Shown: positions 1-7,894 of the stretch, piece after piece | How positions within the stretch are numbered: position 1 is the first letter of the stretch | Layout: each line of letters opens with the position of its first letter | Origin: CAZPNX01 sp964588285 | GTDB lineage: Bacteria > Edwardsbacteria > AC1 > EtOH8 | NCBI GenBank assembly: GCA_964588285.1 | Contig: CAZPNX010000004.1 | Coordinates: 62,001 to 126,000, forward strand | Direction: 5' to 3' | DNA length: 64,000 nucleotides | Translations under genes and position numbers: made by a program | The notes under the pieces: model-generated | Seen by the model: only the letters and a program-made list of their open reading frames with translations | What the model was told of the DNA's origin: nothing | Database searches by the model: none

Positions 1-522
1 AACTACCACTCCACCTGCGGCGGCCGGACGGCCCTGCCCTCCGAGGCCTGGGGCACGGCCGACAGCCTATTTCCCTGGGCCAGGTCGGTAAAATGCGAAC
101 ATTGCCGGATATCGCCCAGATTTCGATGGAACGTCGTTCTGGCTTCCGGAGAACTGGCCCGCCGCGCCCTGGGCCTGGCCGACACCACCATCCCCATCAC
201 GGACGTGAAGGTCCTGGAGCGGGGACCTTCGGGCCGGGTGCTGAGGCTTGGGGTCCGCTCTCAGGCCGGAGACACCGTGCTGCTCCGCGATCGTATCCGC
301 TTCCAGCTAGCCGCCAGACCAGTGCCCAGCACCTGGTTCGACGTCAAATGCCTCCGGGATGATATGGGAAACGTGGCCTCGGTCGAGCTGAACGGGAGGG
401 GATTCGGCCACGGGGTGGGCATGTGCCAGTGGGGGGCGATGGGGATGGCCAGGGAGGGGAAAAAATATAAGAAAATATTGAAAAAGTTTTATCATAATAG
501 CGTAATATGTAAAGTATATTAA
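1..522 (+). CDS. SpoIID/LytB domain protein, C-terminal part (5' end outside window)
   Basis: The frame is open from base 1 and ends at TAA 520-522. The visible 173 residues begin with YHSTCGGRT and carry GRGFGHGVGMCQWGAMGMA near the end; both are hallmarks of the SpoIID/LytB fold. In sporulating Firmicutes SpoIID is a lytic transglycosylase acting on denuded peptidoglycan. Homologues in non-sporulating diderms are thought to remodel cell wall, and that is the likely role here. The last 20 or so codons are suddenly AT-rich and lysine-rich, matching the AT-rich non-coding sequence that follows, so the natural C-terminus may have been altered there. The family is clear; the exact role is inferred. 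Confidence 0.85.
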   Translation, partial: NYHSTCGGRTALPSEAWGTADSLFPWARSVKCEHCRISPRFRWNVVLASGELARRALGLADTTIPITDVKVLERGPSGRVLRLGVRSQAGDTVLLRDRIRFQLAARPVPSTWFDVKCLRDDMGNVASVELNGRGFGHGVGMCQWGAMGMAREGKKYKKILKKFYHNSVICKVY

Positions 523-1211
523 TACCGGTGGAAAATTAATACTGCATGATTTATGGTACATTAGAAAATAGTTTTACCATCGTGTTCATATCAGCAGCCA
601 ATAACATAGTTTCATCAATCGGATAAGGGTAGGGAGCCAGTTAGTTCGTATACAGCAGAAATAAACCAGAACTTAGTTAAGGAATACATTATTAAACACT
701 GGCCAACATGGATGCCGGCCTTAAGAAAGTTAAACAACTCGTCACCGCTTTCGAGAAAGACCAGGGGTAAAAGTTCAGCGAACTTACCGAGCAAGATGGT
801 TAAGAAAATAAACGGAGCCCAAGACGAGTATCGGTCCTTGATCGCCATCCGGCGTAAGAAGCTGGAGAAGCCGCTGGGAAAGATAGATGACATCAGGCTA
901 CAACGGGGCATCCTCGTTGATGCATCCTTGCCTGAATCCTAAGCTACGACTCTGCAGGAATGCGGTTGACACTGGAAAACAACAAGGCGAAATCTGCAAA
1001 CTATTGCGGATTTCGCCATACCATATTTCACTCCGGCATCCCAAGTGTTGCACTTCATTATTGAACCGGCGCTTTTCTATAAGGAATTCTTTCGGACTTC
1101 TCCGGTATCGGGAACCAATACCATCCGGGGAAGATGGACGTGTTGATGAGCAGTTATGTGCTTCCTGGGACCATTAAAAGGGGATGAAAACGAGCCAGCG
1201 GCTTCTAGTGT
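523..1211. other. Gene-poor stretch, probably decayed sequence
   Basis: About 690 bases without a gene I can support. It is poorer in GC than its surroundings. Short open stretches exist on the plus strand at about 610-942 and 887-1177, but neither resembles a known family, neither has a clear ribosome binding site, and a neighbouring frame from 708 runs through several stops. The stretch may be the remains of a lost gene. Nothing regulatory was recognised. Confidence 0.4.
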
Positions 1212-1700
1212 TTATTCCTCCTTGGCAAGATGTACGACTTGGAGATTGAGCTTCGTGGTGGTCACGGCTGGGCCGGTACGCAAGAACTCGTGGATTGAAC
1301 CCTGCCAGGTATCACGAGGACGGGCGGTCGAGATGCTCAGGTATAGCGACCGGCCATCGAGCGTGTCCAGACCGCCACCTGTGACCATCCTGGCCCAGGC
1401 TTTGAGCAGACGCCGCTTCCGGGCACCGTAGGAGCCGGTCTGTACTGTGAAACCGTGTATCTTGGGAACGTAACGTATCCGAATCCAGTCCTTACGAAGT
1501 AGCTCCGCCATTAGCTCCTGTCTAGCCTTGCCCTCTTGCCCGGCCCGCTCCTGGTGCTTCTCGTACACTGCCAGGAGGACGTTCCGGTTCAGACCGAAGA
1601 AGGTCGGATTTCGCCACACTAGGTCGATGTGCTTCAAGGCCGTGCCTTCGACCGGAGCTAACTCCCCCCTCGGAGAAATCCAATAGGCCAGATGTTTCAT
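1212..1700 (-). CDS. Hypothetical protein, second gene of the SAM-riboswitch unit
   Basis: 162 residues, start at 1700 with a weak GAGG-type site, 8 bases after the stop of the preceding gene, so the two are almost certainly one transcript. The protein is basic in its middle (around residues 65-110) and has no signal peptide or membrane segment. I do not recognise the family. Because the only visible promoter and riboswitch lie upstream of its partner (2360-2553), its expression should depend on S-adenosylmethionine level. The two genes look less GC-rich than the neighbouring housekeeping genes, which suggests acquisition. Confidence 0.6.
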   Translation of the reverse strand: MKHLAYWISPRGELAPVEGTALKHIDLVWRNPTFFGLNRNVLLAVYEKHQERAGQEGKARQELMAELLRKDWIRIRYVPKIHGFTVQTGSYGARKRRLLKAWARMVTGGGLDTLDGRSLYLSISTARPRDTWQGSIHEFLRTGPAVTTTKLNLQVVHLAKEE

Positions 1701-1708
1701 GGAAACCT

Positions 1709-2308
1709 CTATCTCACCAGCCTGCTGGTGCCTGGCTGCCGTGAGGATAACGTGAAATAGAGCATCCTATTCTTAAACTCCAACGACGGACGCCGGTAAC
1801 GTCTGTAAATACTGCCATCGGGCTCAATCCAGGTTTCACGTAGGCCCTCAAAGTTAATAAGGCACGGCCGCTTTTCCCGCTTGGCAAAATCGGCCACATG
1901 CCTTTCCGCTTCGGCTTCATCCATACCTTCAGGTAGGCGAACGGATTGCCAGATGGCTGGCATCAGCTTGGCGGAGAAGGTACTAGGCAGACAGACCCTT
2001 TTAACCGCCTGTTCGTACAGGTCTAAGTCAATCTCCAGAACCTTGTAGACCATCTCCGGCTCAATGCCAATTGCATCAAGAAATGCTTTTGGTATAGGCC
2101 GCTCAGCCTTCAGCCAGAGCTCCAGATGCCGCTTGAATTTCTCCAGTTTATAACCGCAGGCTTGGGCCAACTCGGGGATGGTCTTGCCACAGCCTTCTAC
2201 TTTTTGTCGCAAATAGCCTCGTAAGCTGCCATATGGAACGTAATCCATGGGCGGGTTCAGCTTACTGTTGGTCAGAAAAACCGACGAGAAAAAGTCGTTA
2301 GAATTCAT
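1709..2308 (-). CDS. Hypothetical protein with helix-turn-helix-like segment, under SAM riboswitch
   Basis: 199 residues from ATG at 2308, chosen because AGGAGA lies 7 bases upstream; longer starts run into the terminator hairpin. Residues about 41-62 (GKTIPELAQACGYKLEKFKR) look like a helix-turn-helix of the Cro/C1 style, so DNA binding is possible. No catalytic motif was seen and the protein appears cytoplasmic. It is the first gene behind a consensus promoter, a SAM-I riboswitch and an intrinsic terminator, all on the same strand. SAM-I aptamers normally control methionine, cysteine or SAM genes, and this protein resembles none of those. Function unknown. Confidence 0.65.
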   Translation of the reverse strand: MNSNDFFSSVFLTNSKLNPPMDYVPYGSLRGYLRQKVEGCGKTIPELAQACGYKLEKFKRHLELWLKAERPIPKAFLDAIGIEPEMVYKVLEIDLDLYEQAVKRVCLPSTFSAKLMPAIWQSVRLPEGMDEAEAERHVADFAKREKRPCLINFEGLRETWIEPDGSIYRRYRRPSLEFKNRMLYFTLSSRQPGTSRLVR

Positions 2309-2359
2309 AGTTGTCTCCTCCATAAGGTTGGAGAGAGGCGGGGATGGTTCCCCAAAAGG

Positions 2360-2400
2360 AAAACCCTTCCCCGAAGCGAGTGCCAACGGGAAAGGGTTTT
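2360..2400 (-). terminator. Intrinsic terminator of the SAM riboswitch expression platform
   Basis: Read on the minus strand, the arms at 2400-2387 and 2373-2360 pair over 14 positions with one mismatch (AAAACCCTT...AAGGGTTTT type). They are followed by TTTTCCTTTT. The hairpin lies between the aptamer and the first gene, which is the arrangement of a riboswitch controlling transcription termination. Confidence 0.8.
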
Positions 2401-2408
2401 AACCTTTC

Positions 2409-2516
2409 TCTCATTTTCAGTGATGTGGCATCACTTCAGGTTAGCACCTTGGTGACCTCTCGGTCCCAGGTTGCTGAGGCATCGCAGGGCCTGTCCCTCC
2501 GCCTCTCTTAATGAGA
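2409..2516 (-). promoter_or_regulatory. SAM-I riboswitch (S-box aptamer)
   Basis: On the minus strand this 108-base stretch has the S-box layout. The P1 arms TCTCATT (2415-2409) and AATGAGA (2516-2510) close the element. Inside are AAGAGAGGCGGAGGGAC, then GGCCC, GATGCC, the conserved CAGCAACC, a GAGAGGTC/ACC segment and AGGTGCTAACCTG, followed by a final hairpin AAGTGATGCCACATCACT. These match the kink-turn, pseudoknot and SAM-binding core of the class I aptamer. A terminator follows 8 bases later, so high SAM should stop transcription of the two downstream unknown genes. Confidence 0.93.
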
Positions 2517-2524
2517 TGGATCTT

Positions 2525-2553
2525 ATTATAACACATCTCAGGTTAATTGTCAA
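2525..2553 (-). promoter_or_regulatory. Consensus sigma-70 promoter for the riboswitch transcript
   Basis: On the minus strand TTGACA (2553-2548) and TATAAT (2530-2525) are separated by exactly 17 bases. Transcription would begin near 2518, at the first base pairs of the aptamer. Both boxes are exact consensus, so an unrepressed transcript should be strong. Confidence 0.85.
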
Positions 2554-2700
2554 TCTATTTAAGATGGCTCTAACAATGGGGCCATGTCATCCCTTCTTAT
2601 AAATAGCATATGCTATTCACGGGTATACCGAATACCACTAGAAGTGCATTGAACTTATCAAGCCATATTTCACTCAAAGTACTACGTTCGATTCTTTACT

Positions 2701-2727
2701 GGCGGCCCTATAGGAACGCCTTTTTTA
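2701..2727 (+). terminator. Weak hairpin with T-run
   Basis: GGCG at 2701-2704 pairs with CGCC at 2717-2720, with an inner CC/GG pair and a TATA loop, followed by six T. No gene lies just upstream on this strand, so it may only insulate the ExeA promoter. Confidence 0.35.
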
Positions 2728-2741
2728 TTTTCATTTTATTC

Positions 2742-2770
2742 TTGCAAAACCTTGCCCGATAGGGTAATAT
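2742..2770 (+). promoter_or_regulatory. Sigma-70-like promoter for the ExeA-type gene
   Basis: TTGCAA (2742-2747) and TAATAT (2765-2770) with a 17-base spacer. The start of transcription would fall near 2777, which rules out the upstream ATG at 2772 and supports translation from 2811. Confidence 0.6.
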
Positions 2771-2810
2771 TATGGTATCAAGCGGGTTAATATACAAGGA
2801 GCCATATATA

Positions 2811-3665
2811 ATGGACTACCTTAAGTTCTTCGGACTGTCCGAACAGCCGTTCTCCAACGCGCCCGACAACCGGTTCTACTACGACAGTCCCCAGCACTCC
2901 AAGGCCATCCTCAAGCTGGGCCACGCGGCCGAGATGATGAAGGGCCTGGCGGTGGTGCTGGGCGACATCGGCACCGGCAAGACCACGGTGTCGCGGCGCA
3001 TGCTGGAGATCCTGCCCGACGACCAGTACGAGACCGGACTCCTGGTCATCGTCCACTCCGAGGTCTCCCCGGGCTGGCTCATCTCCAAGATCGCCCAGCA
3101 GATGGGGGTGGAAAAGCCGGCCGACACCAAGGCCGGCATGGTGGGCCAGCTCTACGAGCAGCTGATGCGCATCTACAACGACGGCCGCAAGGCGGTGCTC
3201 ATCATCGACGAGGCCAACATGCTCAAGAGCAAGGAGATCATGGAGGAGATGCGGGGCCTGCTGAACATGGAGATCTCGGGCTCGATGCTGATCACCTTCC
3301 TGCTGTTCGGCCTGCCGGACCTGGAGCAGTGCCTGGCCATGGACCCGCCCCTGAGGGAGCGGATCGCGGTCAAGCACCGGCTGGAGCCGCTGACCTCGGA
3401 GTCCACCCGGGGCTACATCCAGTACCGGCTGGCGGTGGTGGGCTGCCAGACCGAGCTGTTCACCGACTCCGCCTACGAGTTCATCCACTTCTACTCGGAC
3501 GGCAAGCCGCGGCTGATCAACACCATCTGCGACAACGCCCTGCTGGAGGCCTCGATGAGCGGCATCCAGCTGATAGACGAGTCGCTGATCGAAACGGTGG
3601 TGGGCGACCTGGGCCTCAAGAGCGAGGGGGCCTCGGAGACCCGCACCAAGTCGCCGGCCTTTTAA
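2811..3665 (+). CDS. ExeA/GspA-type AAA ATPase
   Basis: 284 residues from ATG 2811, which has AAGGAG nine bases upstream and begins MDYLKFFGL, the usual opening of this family. Walker A is GDIGTGKT at residues 51-58 and Walker B is LIIDEA around 130-135, followed by the sensor and C-terminal helical region of ExeA-like ATPases. Proteins of this family energise assembly of type II secretion or pilus-like machines through peptidoglycan-binding partners. This one lacks a C-terminal peptidoglycan-binding or transmembrane part, so it resembles the shorter cytoplasmic forms. No secretion genes are adjacent, so its partner is unknown. Confidence 0.88.
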   Translation: MDYLKFFGLSEQPFSNAPDNRFYYDSPQHSKAILKLGHAAEMMKGLAVVLGDIGTGKTTVSRRMLEILPDDQYETGLLVIVHSEVSPGWLISKIAQQMGVEKPADTKAGMVGQLYEQLMRIYNDGRKAVLIIDEANMLKSKEIMEEMRGLLNMEISGSMLITFLLFGLPDLEQCLAMDPPLRERIAVKHRLEPLTSESTRGYIQYRLAVVGCQTELFTDSAYEFIHFYSDGKPRLINTICDNALLEASMSGIQLIDESLIETVVGDLGLKSEGASETRTKSPAF

Positions 3666-3699
3666 GCGCCATGACGGCCGCCGCGAATGCGAGCATGAG

Positions 3700-4551
3700 A
3701 TGACGCCCATGCCCAGAAGCCGCCATTACGCCGACCTCCACCTGCACACCACCGCCTCGGACGGCACCTTCACCCCCGAGCAGCTGGTGGACTATTATTC
3801 CTCGCGGGGTTTCAAGGCCGTGGCCGTCACCGACCACGATGCCTGGGACGCCATCTCGCCGGTGACCGAGCTGGCCCGGAAAGTGGGCCTGGAGGTCATC
3901 CCCGGCATCGAGCTGTCCACCGCGGTGGGGGACGCCGAGATACACCTGCTGGGGTACTTCATCAACTACCGGGACCCCGAGTTCCAGCGCCAGATCAGCC
4001 ACTTCAAGGCGGCCCGGATCGAGCGGGCCAAAAAGATCGTGGAGAAGCTCAAGGAGCTGGGGGTCCACATCGAGGCCGAGCGGGTTCTGGAGCTGGCCCG
4101 GTCGGCCTCGGTGGGCCGGCCCCACGTGGCCCGGGCCCTGCTGGAGGAGGGCTACGTCGGCTCCTCGGACGAGGCTTTTGCCCGCTACCTGCGCTCCGGG
4201 GCTCCAGCCTACGTGCCCAAGCCGTTCCTGTCCACGGCCGAGGCCTGCCGCATTATCCACTCGGTCGGTGGATTGTGCTTCTACGCCCATCCCGGCATCG
4301 AGAACCGCGACGAGCTGGTGGAGCTTTTCGCCGCCGAAGGACTGGACGGCATCGAGGCCTGGCATTCCAAGCACAGCCCGGCCCAGGTGAAGCACTATCA
4401 GAACCTGGCCAAAAAGCACAACCTGCTGGTCTGCGGCGGGTCGGACTCCCACGGCCCGGAGCAGCGGGAGGCGGGAAACGGCCACCTGGTCAAGGTGCCC
4501 TACGAGGTGGTCGAACAGATGAAGGAGAGGCTGGGGCCGGCCCAACGCTGA
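3700..4551 (+). CDS. PHP-domain phosphoesterase
   Basis: 283 residues. The PHP metal-binding motifs are visible in order: HLHTTASDG near the N-terminus, TDHD around residue 46, the Glu of PGIELS, GRPHVARAL, FYAHPG and GGSDSH near the C-terminus. The layout and length match the YciV/RnaAM group, which removes phosphate from 3',5'-nucleoside bisphosphates or short 5'-phosphorylated RNA. ATG 3700 is used; ATG 3709 is an alternative that leaves the motif region intact. It sits 34 bases after the ExeA-type gene and 87 before apgM. The substrate is inferred from the family. Confidence 0.85.
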   Translation: MTPMPRSRHYADLHLHTTASDGTFTPEQLVDYYSSRGFKAVAVTDHDAWDAISPVTELARKVGLEVIPGIELSTAVGDAEIHLLGYFINYRDPEFQRQISHFKAARIERAKKIVEKLKELGVHIEAERVLELARSASVGRPHVARALLEEGYVGSSDEAFARYLRSGAPAYVPKPFLSTAEACRIIHSVGGLCFYAHPGIENRDELVELFAAEGLDGIEAWHSKHSPAQVKHYQNLAKKHNLLVCGGSDSHGPEQREAGNGHLVKVPYEVVEQMKERLGPAQR

Positions 4552-4638
4552 ACTTTGCGGATAAACGCGGATCGTTCCACAACGGCAAAATGAATCCGGG
4601 CGGATGATCTCACATAAACATTCAGGGATGAACCGACC

Positions 4639-5850
4639 ATGTTGAGCGACGAACTGCTGCAGAGCCTGATTGTCAAAAACGACCGCAAGATCGTGCTGAT
4701 AGTGGCCGACGGCCTGGGAGGGCTGCCGAGGGAGATAGACGGCAAGACTGAGCTGGAGACCGCGGCCAAGCCCAACCTGGACGCTTTGGCGGCCAAGTCC
4801 GTCTGCGGGTTGACCGTGCCCATCTCGCCGGGCATCACCCCGGGCAGCGGGCCCTCGCATTTGGCCCTGTTCGGCTACGATCCGGTCAAATACCAGATCG
4901 GACGCGGGGTGCTGGAGGCTTTGGGGATCGGGCTGGACATGACGCCCAACGACCTGGCGGCCCGGGCCAACTTCGCCACCAAGAACGAAGGGGGCGTCAT
5001 CACCGACCGCCGGGCCGGGCGCATCCCCACCGAGCGCAACATGGAGCTCTGCCGCAAACTGCAGGAGGCCATCCCCTCCATCGGCGACATCGAGGTCATC
5101 ATCCGACACGGCAAGGAGCACAGGTTTGTGGTTGTCTTCCGGGGCGATGGTCTGGCCGGCGGCCTGCCGGACACCGATCCCCAGAAGGAGGGCCTGGCCC
5201 CGATAAAGCCCTCGGCCCTGTTCGACGACATAGCCAAGACGGTCCGGGTGGTGGCCGAGTTTCTGGAGCGGGCCGACCGGGTCCTGGCGAAAGAATCTCC
5301 GGCCAACACCGTCCTGTTGCGGGGCATGGCCAAGCATCCCGAGGTGCCCTCGATGGCCGAGCGCTTCGGCCTGAGGGCGGCGGCCATCGCCGCCTACCCC
5401 ATGTACAAGGGGCTGGCCAAGCTGGTGGGCATGACCGAGCTGGAGACAGGCCAGACCATCGAGGACGAGTTCGAGACCCTGAGGCTCTACTACAATGACT
5501 TCGACTTCTTCTACCTCCACGTCAAGAAGACCGACTCTTACGGCGAGGACGGGAACTTTAGCGCCAAGGTCCAGGTGATATCGGAGCTGGACTCCTGCAT
5601 CCCCGCGGCTGCCAAGCTGGGGCCGGCGGTGCTAGTGGTGACCTCGGACCACTCCACCCCGTCCAAGCTCAAGGGGCACAGCTGGCACCCCAACCCCTTC
5701 CTGCTGTATTCCGAGTTCGCCCTCTACGGCGGGGTGGACGAGTTTACCGAGCGCAACTGCGCCCGCGGCGGGCTGGGCATCTTCCCGGCGGTAGAGGCCA
5801 TGCCCCTGATGCTGGCCCATGCCCAGAAACTGGCCAAGTTCGGAGCCTAG
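4639..5850 (+). CDS. apgM: 2,3-bisphosphoglycerate-independent phosphoglycerate mutase, archaeal type
   Basis: 403 residues, typical for ApgM. The N-terminal metal site VADGLGGLP and the TPGSGPSHLALFGYDP segment of this alkaline-phosphatase-superfamily branch are present, as is the C-terminal SDHSTPSKLKGHSWHPNP region that supplies further metal ligands. It interconverts 3- and 2-phosphoglycerate in the cytoplasm, just before enolase (eno lies at 56348-57628). ApgM rather than GpmI or GpmA is common in archaea and deep-branching bacteria. The stop at 5848 is directly followed, in the same frame, by the signal-peptide coding sequence of the next gene. Confidence 0.93.
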   Translation: MLSDELLQSLIVKNDRKIVLIVADGLGGLPREIDGKTELETAAKPNLDALAAKSVCGLTVPISPGITPGSGPSHLALFGYDPVKYQIGRGVLEALGIGLDMTPNDLAARANFATKNEGGVITDRRAGRIPTERNMELCRKLQEAIPSIGDIEVIIRHGKEHRFVVVFRGDGLAGGLPDTDPQKEGLAPIKPSALFDDIAKTVRVVAEFLERADRVLAKESPANTVLLRGMAKHPEVPSMAERFGLRAAAIAAYPMYKGLAKLVGMTELETGQTIEDEFETLRLYYNDFDFFYLHVKKTDSYGEDGNFSAKVQVISELDSCIPAAAKLGPAVLVVTSDHSTPSKLKGHSWHPNPFLLYSEFALYGGVDEFTERNCARGGLGIFPAVEAMPLMLAHAQKLAKFGA

Positions 5851-5853
5851 GAC

Positions 5854-6540
5854 ACGAAGCCGGGACCGATCCTTTTTGCTTTTCTGCTGCCGGCTCTGGG
5901 CGGGACGGCCCAGGCCGCGGCCTGGCACTATGGGGCAGCGGCCGGTATGAACTATGCCAATTTCCGCTGGCAGTCCCGGCCATACATCTATCCGGAACAC
6001 CGCATCGGCCTGGCCGGCGGCGGCTACTTGGCGGTTGACATAGATCGCAAGGTGCAGCTGAGGGCCGATATTTGTTACTCAGATAAGGGCGGCGGGGCCT
6101 CATACTCGGTTATCTCCCACGACAGCGCCTCCGGCCTCGATCTTATGAGGGACTATCGGACCAAGGCACGGCTCTCCTATCTCGAGATGCCGGTCCTAAT
6201 AAACTGGATGCTCTATCGGATGGACAACCAACTGGGGGCGCTCAGCCTGGGGCCATATTTCGGCTACTTGCTGGACGCCGATCTGAAGACGACCTGGGAC
6301 GTTTCGACGGCCTCGGGCTACCTATACAGCCGGGAATATCGGTTGAGCCTGGCAGATTTCCATCGGACTGATTTCGGCCTGAGCGCCGGCCTGACAGGCT
6401 ACATCTACGATTTTGAGATCAACGTTCGCTACTTCATGGGTCTGCGGCCGGCCCTGGACAGGAAGTTCGACGACATCAACAGCTTCATGGACCCGCTGAA
6501 CCGGGTGTGGTCGATCAGCCTGGGGTACCAGATAAAATAA
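5854..6540 (+). CDS. Secreted beta-barrel-like outer membrane protein with unclear start codon
   Basis: The first ATG in frame is 5947, but it lies inside the mature protein. Reading back, the frame encodes KPGPILFAFLLPALGGTAQA, a clean signal peptide with an AQA cleavage site, opening at an ACG codon (5854-5856) with GGAG/AGGA just upstream. The natural start was therefore probably ATG at 5854 and is now ACG, or the assembled base is wrong. The rest (GMNYANFRW onwards) alternates in the way of a PorT/OmpW-like small barrel, ends in SLGYQIK, and has many Tyr/Trp turns. No specific function is recognised. The frame follows the apgM stop directly. Confidence 0.65.
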   Translation, partial: TKPGPILFAFLLPALGGTAQAAAWHYGAAAGMNYANFRWQSRPYIYPEHRIGLAGGGYLAVDIDRKVQLRADICYSDKGGGASYSVISHDSASGLDLMRDYRTKARLSYLEMPVLINWMLYRMDNQLGALSLGPYFGYLLDADLKTTWDVSTASGYLYSREYRLSLADFHRTDFGLSAGLTGYIYDFEINVRYFMGLRPALDRKFDDINSFMDPLNRVWSISLGYQIK

Positions 6541-6550
6541 AGGGGAAGGA

Positions 6551-7264
6551 ATGGCTAGAAATATAATATCAAGCACACTTTTACTAGCATTCATCCCGTT
6601 TTTTACCTATTTAATAGTATTCGCATATGAATCAGCTTATGCGCGAGTGTTAGGTATATCCCCCAATTTAATAAGATTAACAATAACTGATATCTTTGAT
6701 AAAATAAGACCGTTAGTGTTTTCTTTAGTAATCTCGTATGTGGTTTTTTATTTATCAACGATGTGGAAAGATAAACCCGGAAGCTATTTACTGAAATATT
6801 CAATTCTTATTGCTTTTGTAATTTTGTACTTTTTCATATATAAAAGTTCTAATATTCATAGAATAGTATTCTTTGCAGTTATCGTATTGGCAATAGTATT
6901 GTCAGAAATAAAACCAATAAAAAGAGTAGTGGAGGATCATTTATCATTGATTGATGTTAATTTTAAGATCGAACATATTTGGTTTCTTCTAGTATGCTTA
7001 ATTATCTCATATTCATATGGGCTAATTAATGTAAAATACATACTTCGTTCATACTCTGTTATTAAAATTGACAATCCAAGTAATCCACAAGCCAAACAAG
7101 ATAAGGTAGTGTTAAGAATATATGGTAATAATGTTATTATTGCAGATGTTGATAGAAATACAAAGAAAGTCAATAATTATTCTATTTATCCTCTAAGTAT
7201 TACTGAAAAATGTCCTTTAATACTTGAGAAGTATATTGGACCATTACAAGCTGAAATCAAGTAA
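6551..7264 (+). CDS. AT-rich membrane protein of unknown function
   Basis: 237 residues with four or five hydrophobic segments in the first 165 residues (around 5-30, 55-72, 82-98, 104-120, 140-160), then a soluble C-terminal tail of about 75 residues. Base composition and codon use are strikingly AT-rich compared with the genes on both sides, which is a strong sign of transfer. It has a GGGGAAGG site before ATG 6551, and its stop is immediately followed by the ATG of the next gene. It has no recognisable motif; the hydrophobic part with a small polar domain could be a sensor or a resistance protein, but that is guesswork. Confidence 0.65.
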   Translation: MARNIISSTLLLAFIPFFTYLIVFAYESAYARVLGISPNLIRLTITDIFDKIRPLVFSLVISYVVFYLSTMWKDKPGSYLLKYSILIAFVILYFFIYKSSNIHRIVFFAVIVLAIVLSEIKPIKRVVEDHLSLIDVNFKIEHIWFLLVCLIISYSYGLINVKYILRSYSVIKIDNPSNPQAKQDKVVLRIYGNNVIIADVDRNTKKVNNYSIYPLSITEKCPLILEKYIGPLQAEIK

Positions 7265-7645
7265 ATGCTCTTCATCCTCTACATAGCCGACCAGAAGCGC
7301 TCGCGCGAGTTCTACAAGCACCTGCTCAAGCAGAACCCCAGCATAGACGAGCCGAGGATGACCGAGTTCGCGTTCAAGGACGGCTCGGCCCTGGGCCTGA
7401 TGCCGGAGAAGGGCGCGGCCCGCATCCTGGGGAGCGGCGTCCCCAACCCGGCCGGAGGCCGCGGCATACCGCGGTGCGAGATCTACCTGAGGGTGGAAAA
7501 TCCCAAGCTCTATTTGAACCGGGCCCTGGCGGCCGGGGCCAAACTCCTCAGCCCGCTGCAGTCAAGGGGCTGAGGCAACGAGGCGGCCTACGTGGCCGTC
7601 CCGGACGGGCACGTCATCGCTCTGGCCCGCACTCTGCCGATGTGA
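7265..7645 (+). pseudogene. Glyoxalase/VOC-family gene interrupted by in-frame TGA
   Basis: The frame starts at ATG 7265, reads MLFILYIADQKRSREFYKHLL and meets TGA at 7571-7573. Beyond it the same frame continues NEAAYVAVPDGHVIALARTLPM to TGA 7643-7645. VOC proteins have RxWGDEVAYFADPDGHV at this place, so the TGA stands where Trp (TGG) is expected. Without the stop the protein would be 126 residues, the normal length for a one-domain VOC protein. Other genes here use TGG for Trp and TGA for stop, so code change is unlikely. Recent inactivation or an assembly error is the simplest reading. Confidence 0.75.
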
Positions 7646-7656
7646 TCGTGAAAGTC

Positions 7657-7869
7657 GTCATTCTGAGCCCAGCCCCTTGCCGTGCATCCGAAGAATCTGA
7701 TCTGGATTCTTCGTTGGTCAGGCAGGAAGTCATCCTCAGAATGACGTGATTGAAAGTCAATAAGAATTATACCGCAGGGTCTGATAGAGATCCGCTCCGT
7801 GCCCGGGCTTCCAAGGATCCAGCCGGATTCTTCGGAAGCTGGGCAGGATACTTGGCTCAGAATGACGTG
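7657..7869. repeat. Intergenic palindromic repeat, one full and one partial copy
   Basis: GTCATTCTGAG at 7657-7667 is the exact inverse of CTCAGAATGAC at 7735-7745, and inside lies the hairpin GAAGAATC...GATTCTTC (7690-7712). A second right half (GGATTCTTCGGAAGC to CTCAGAATGACGTG) lies at 7825-7869. This is the look of a short dispersed repeat filling the gap between the broken VOC gene and the flavoprotein genes. Confidence 0.65.
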
Positions 7870-7894
7870 GCTGAATAGATAAACAAAAACAGAG

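Noticed and set aside
712..942. Small plus-strand gene in the stretch after SpoIID
   Set aside because: No ribosome binding site, no family likeness, and a neighbouring frame of equal quality is full of stops.
2772..2810. Upstream start of the ExeA-type gene at ATG 2772
   Set aside because: It lies before the predicted transcription start, lacks a ribosome binding site and adds residues not found in the family; ATG 2811 has AAGGAG.
2787..3710. 300-codon minus-strand frame over the ExeA-type gene
   Set aside because: Shadow of the plus-strand ATPase gene with intact Walker motifs.
3616..5520. Very long open frame on the minus strand (over 600 codons)
   Set aside because: It is antisense to the clear PHP and apgM genes, has repetitive Gly/Leu/His/Val composition and no family likeness. 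Long antisense frames are expected in GC-rich coding DNA.
7265..7645. UGA read as Trp or selenocysteine
   Set aside because: Many genes in the window end in TGA and use TGG for Trp, and a GGCC/GGCC hairpin after the TGA is short, GC-driven and lacks SECIS loop features. Mutation or error is simpler.
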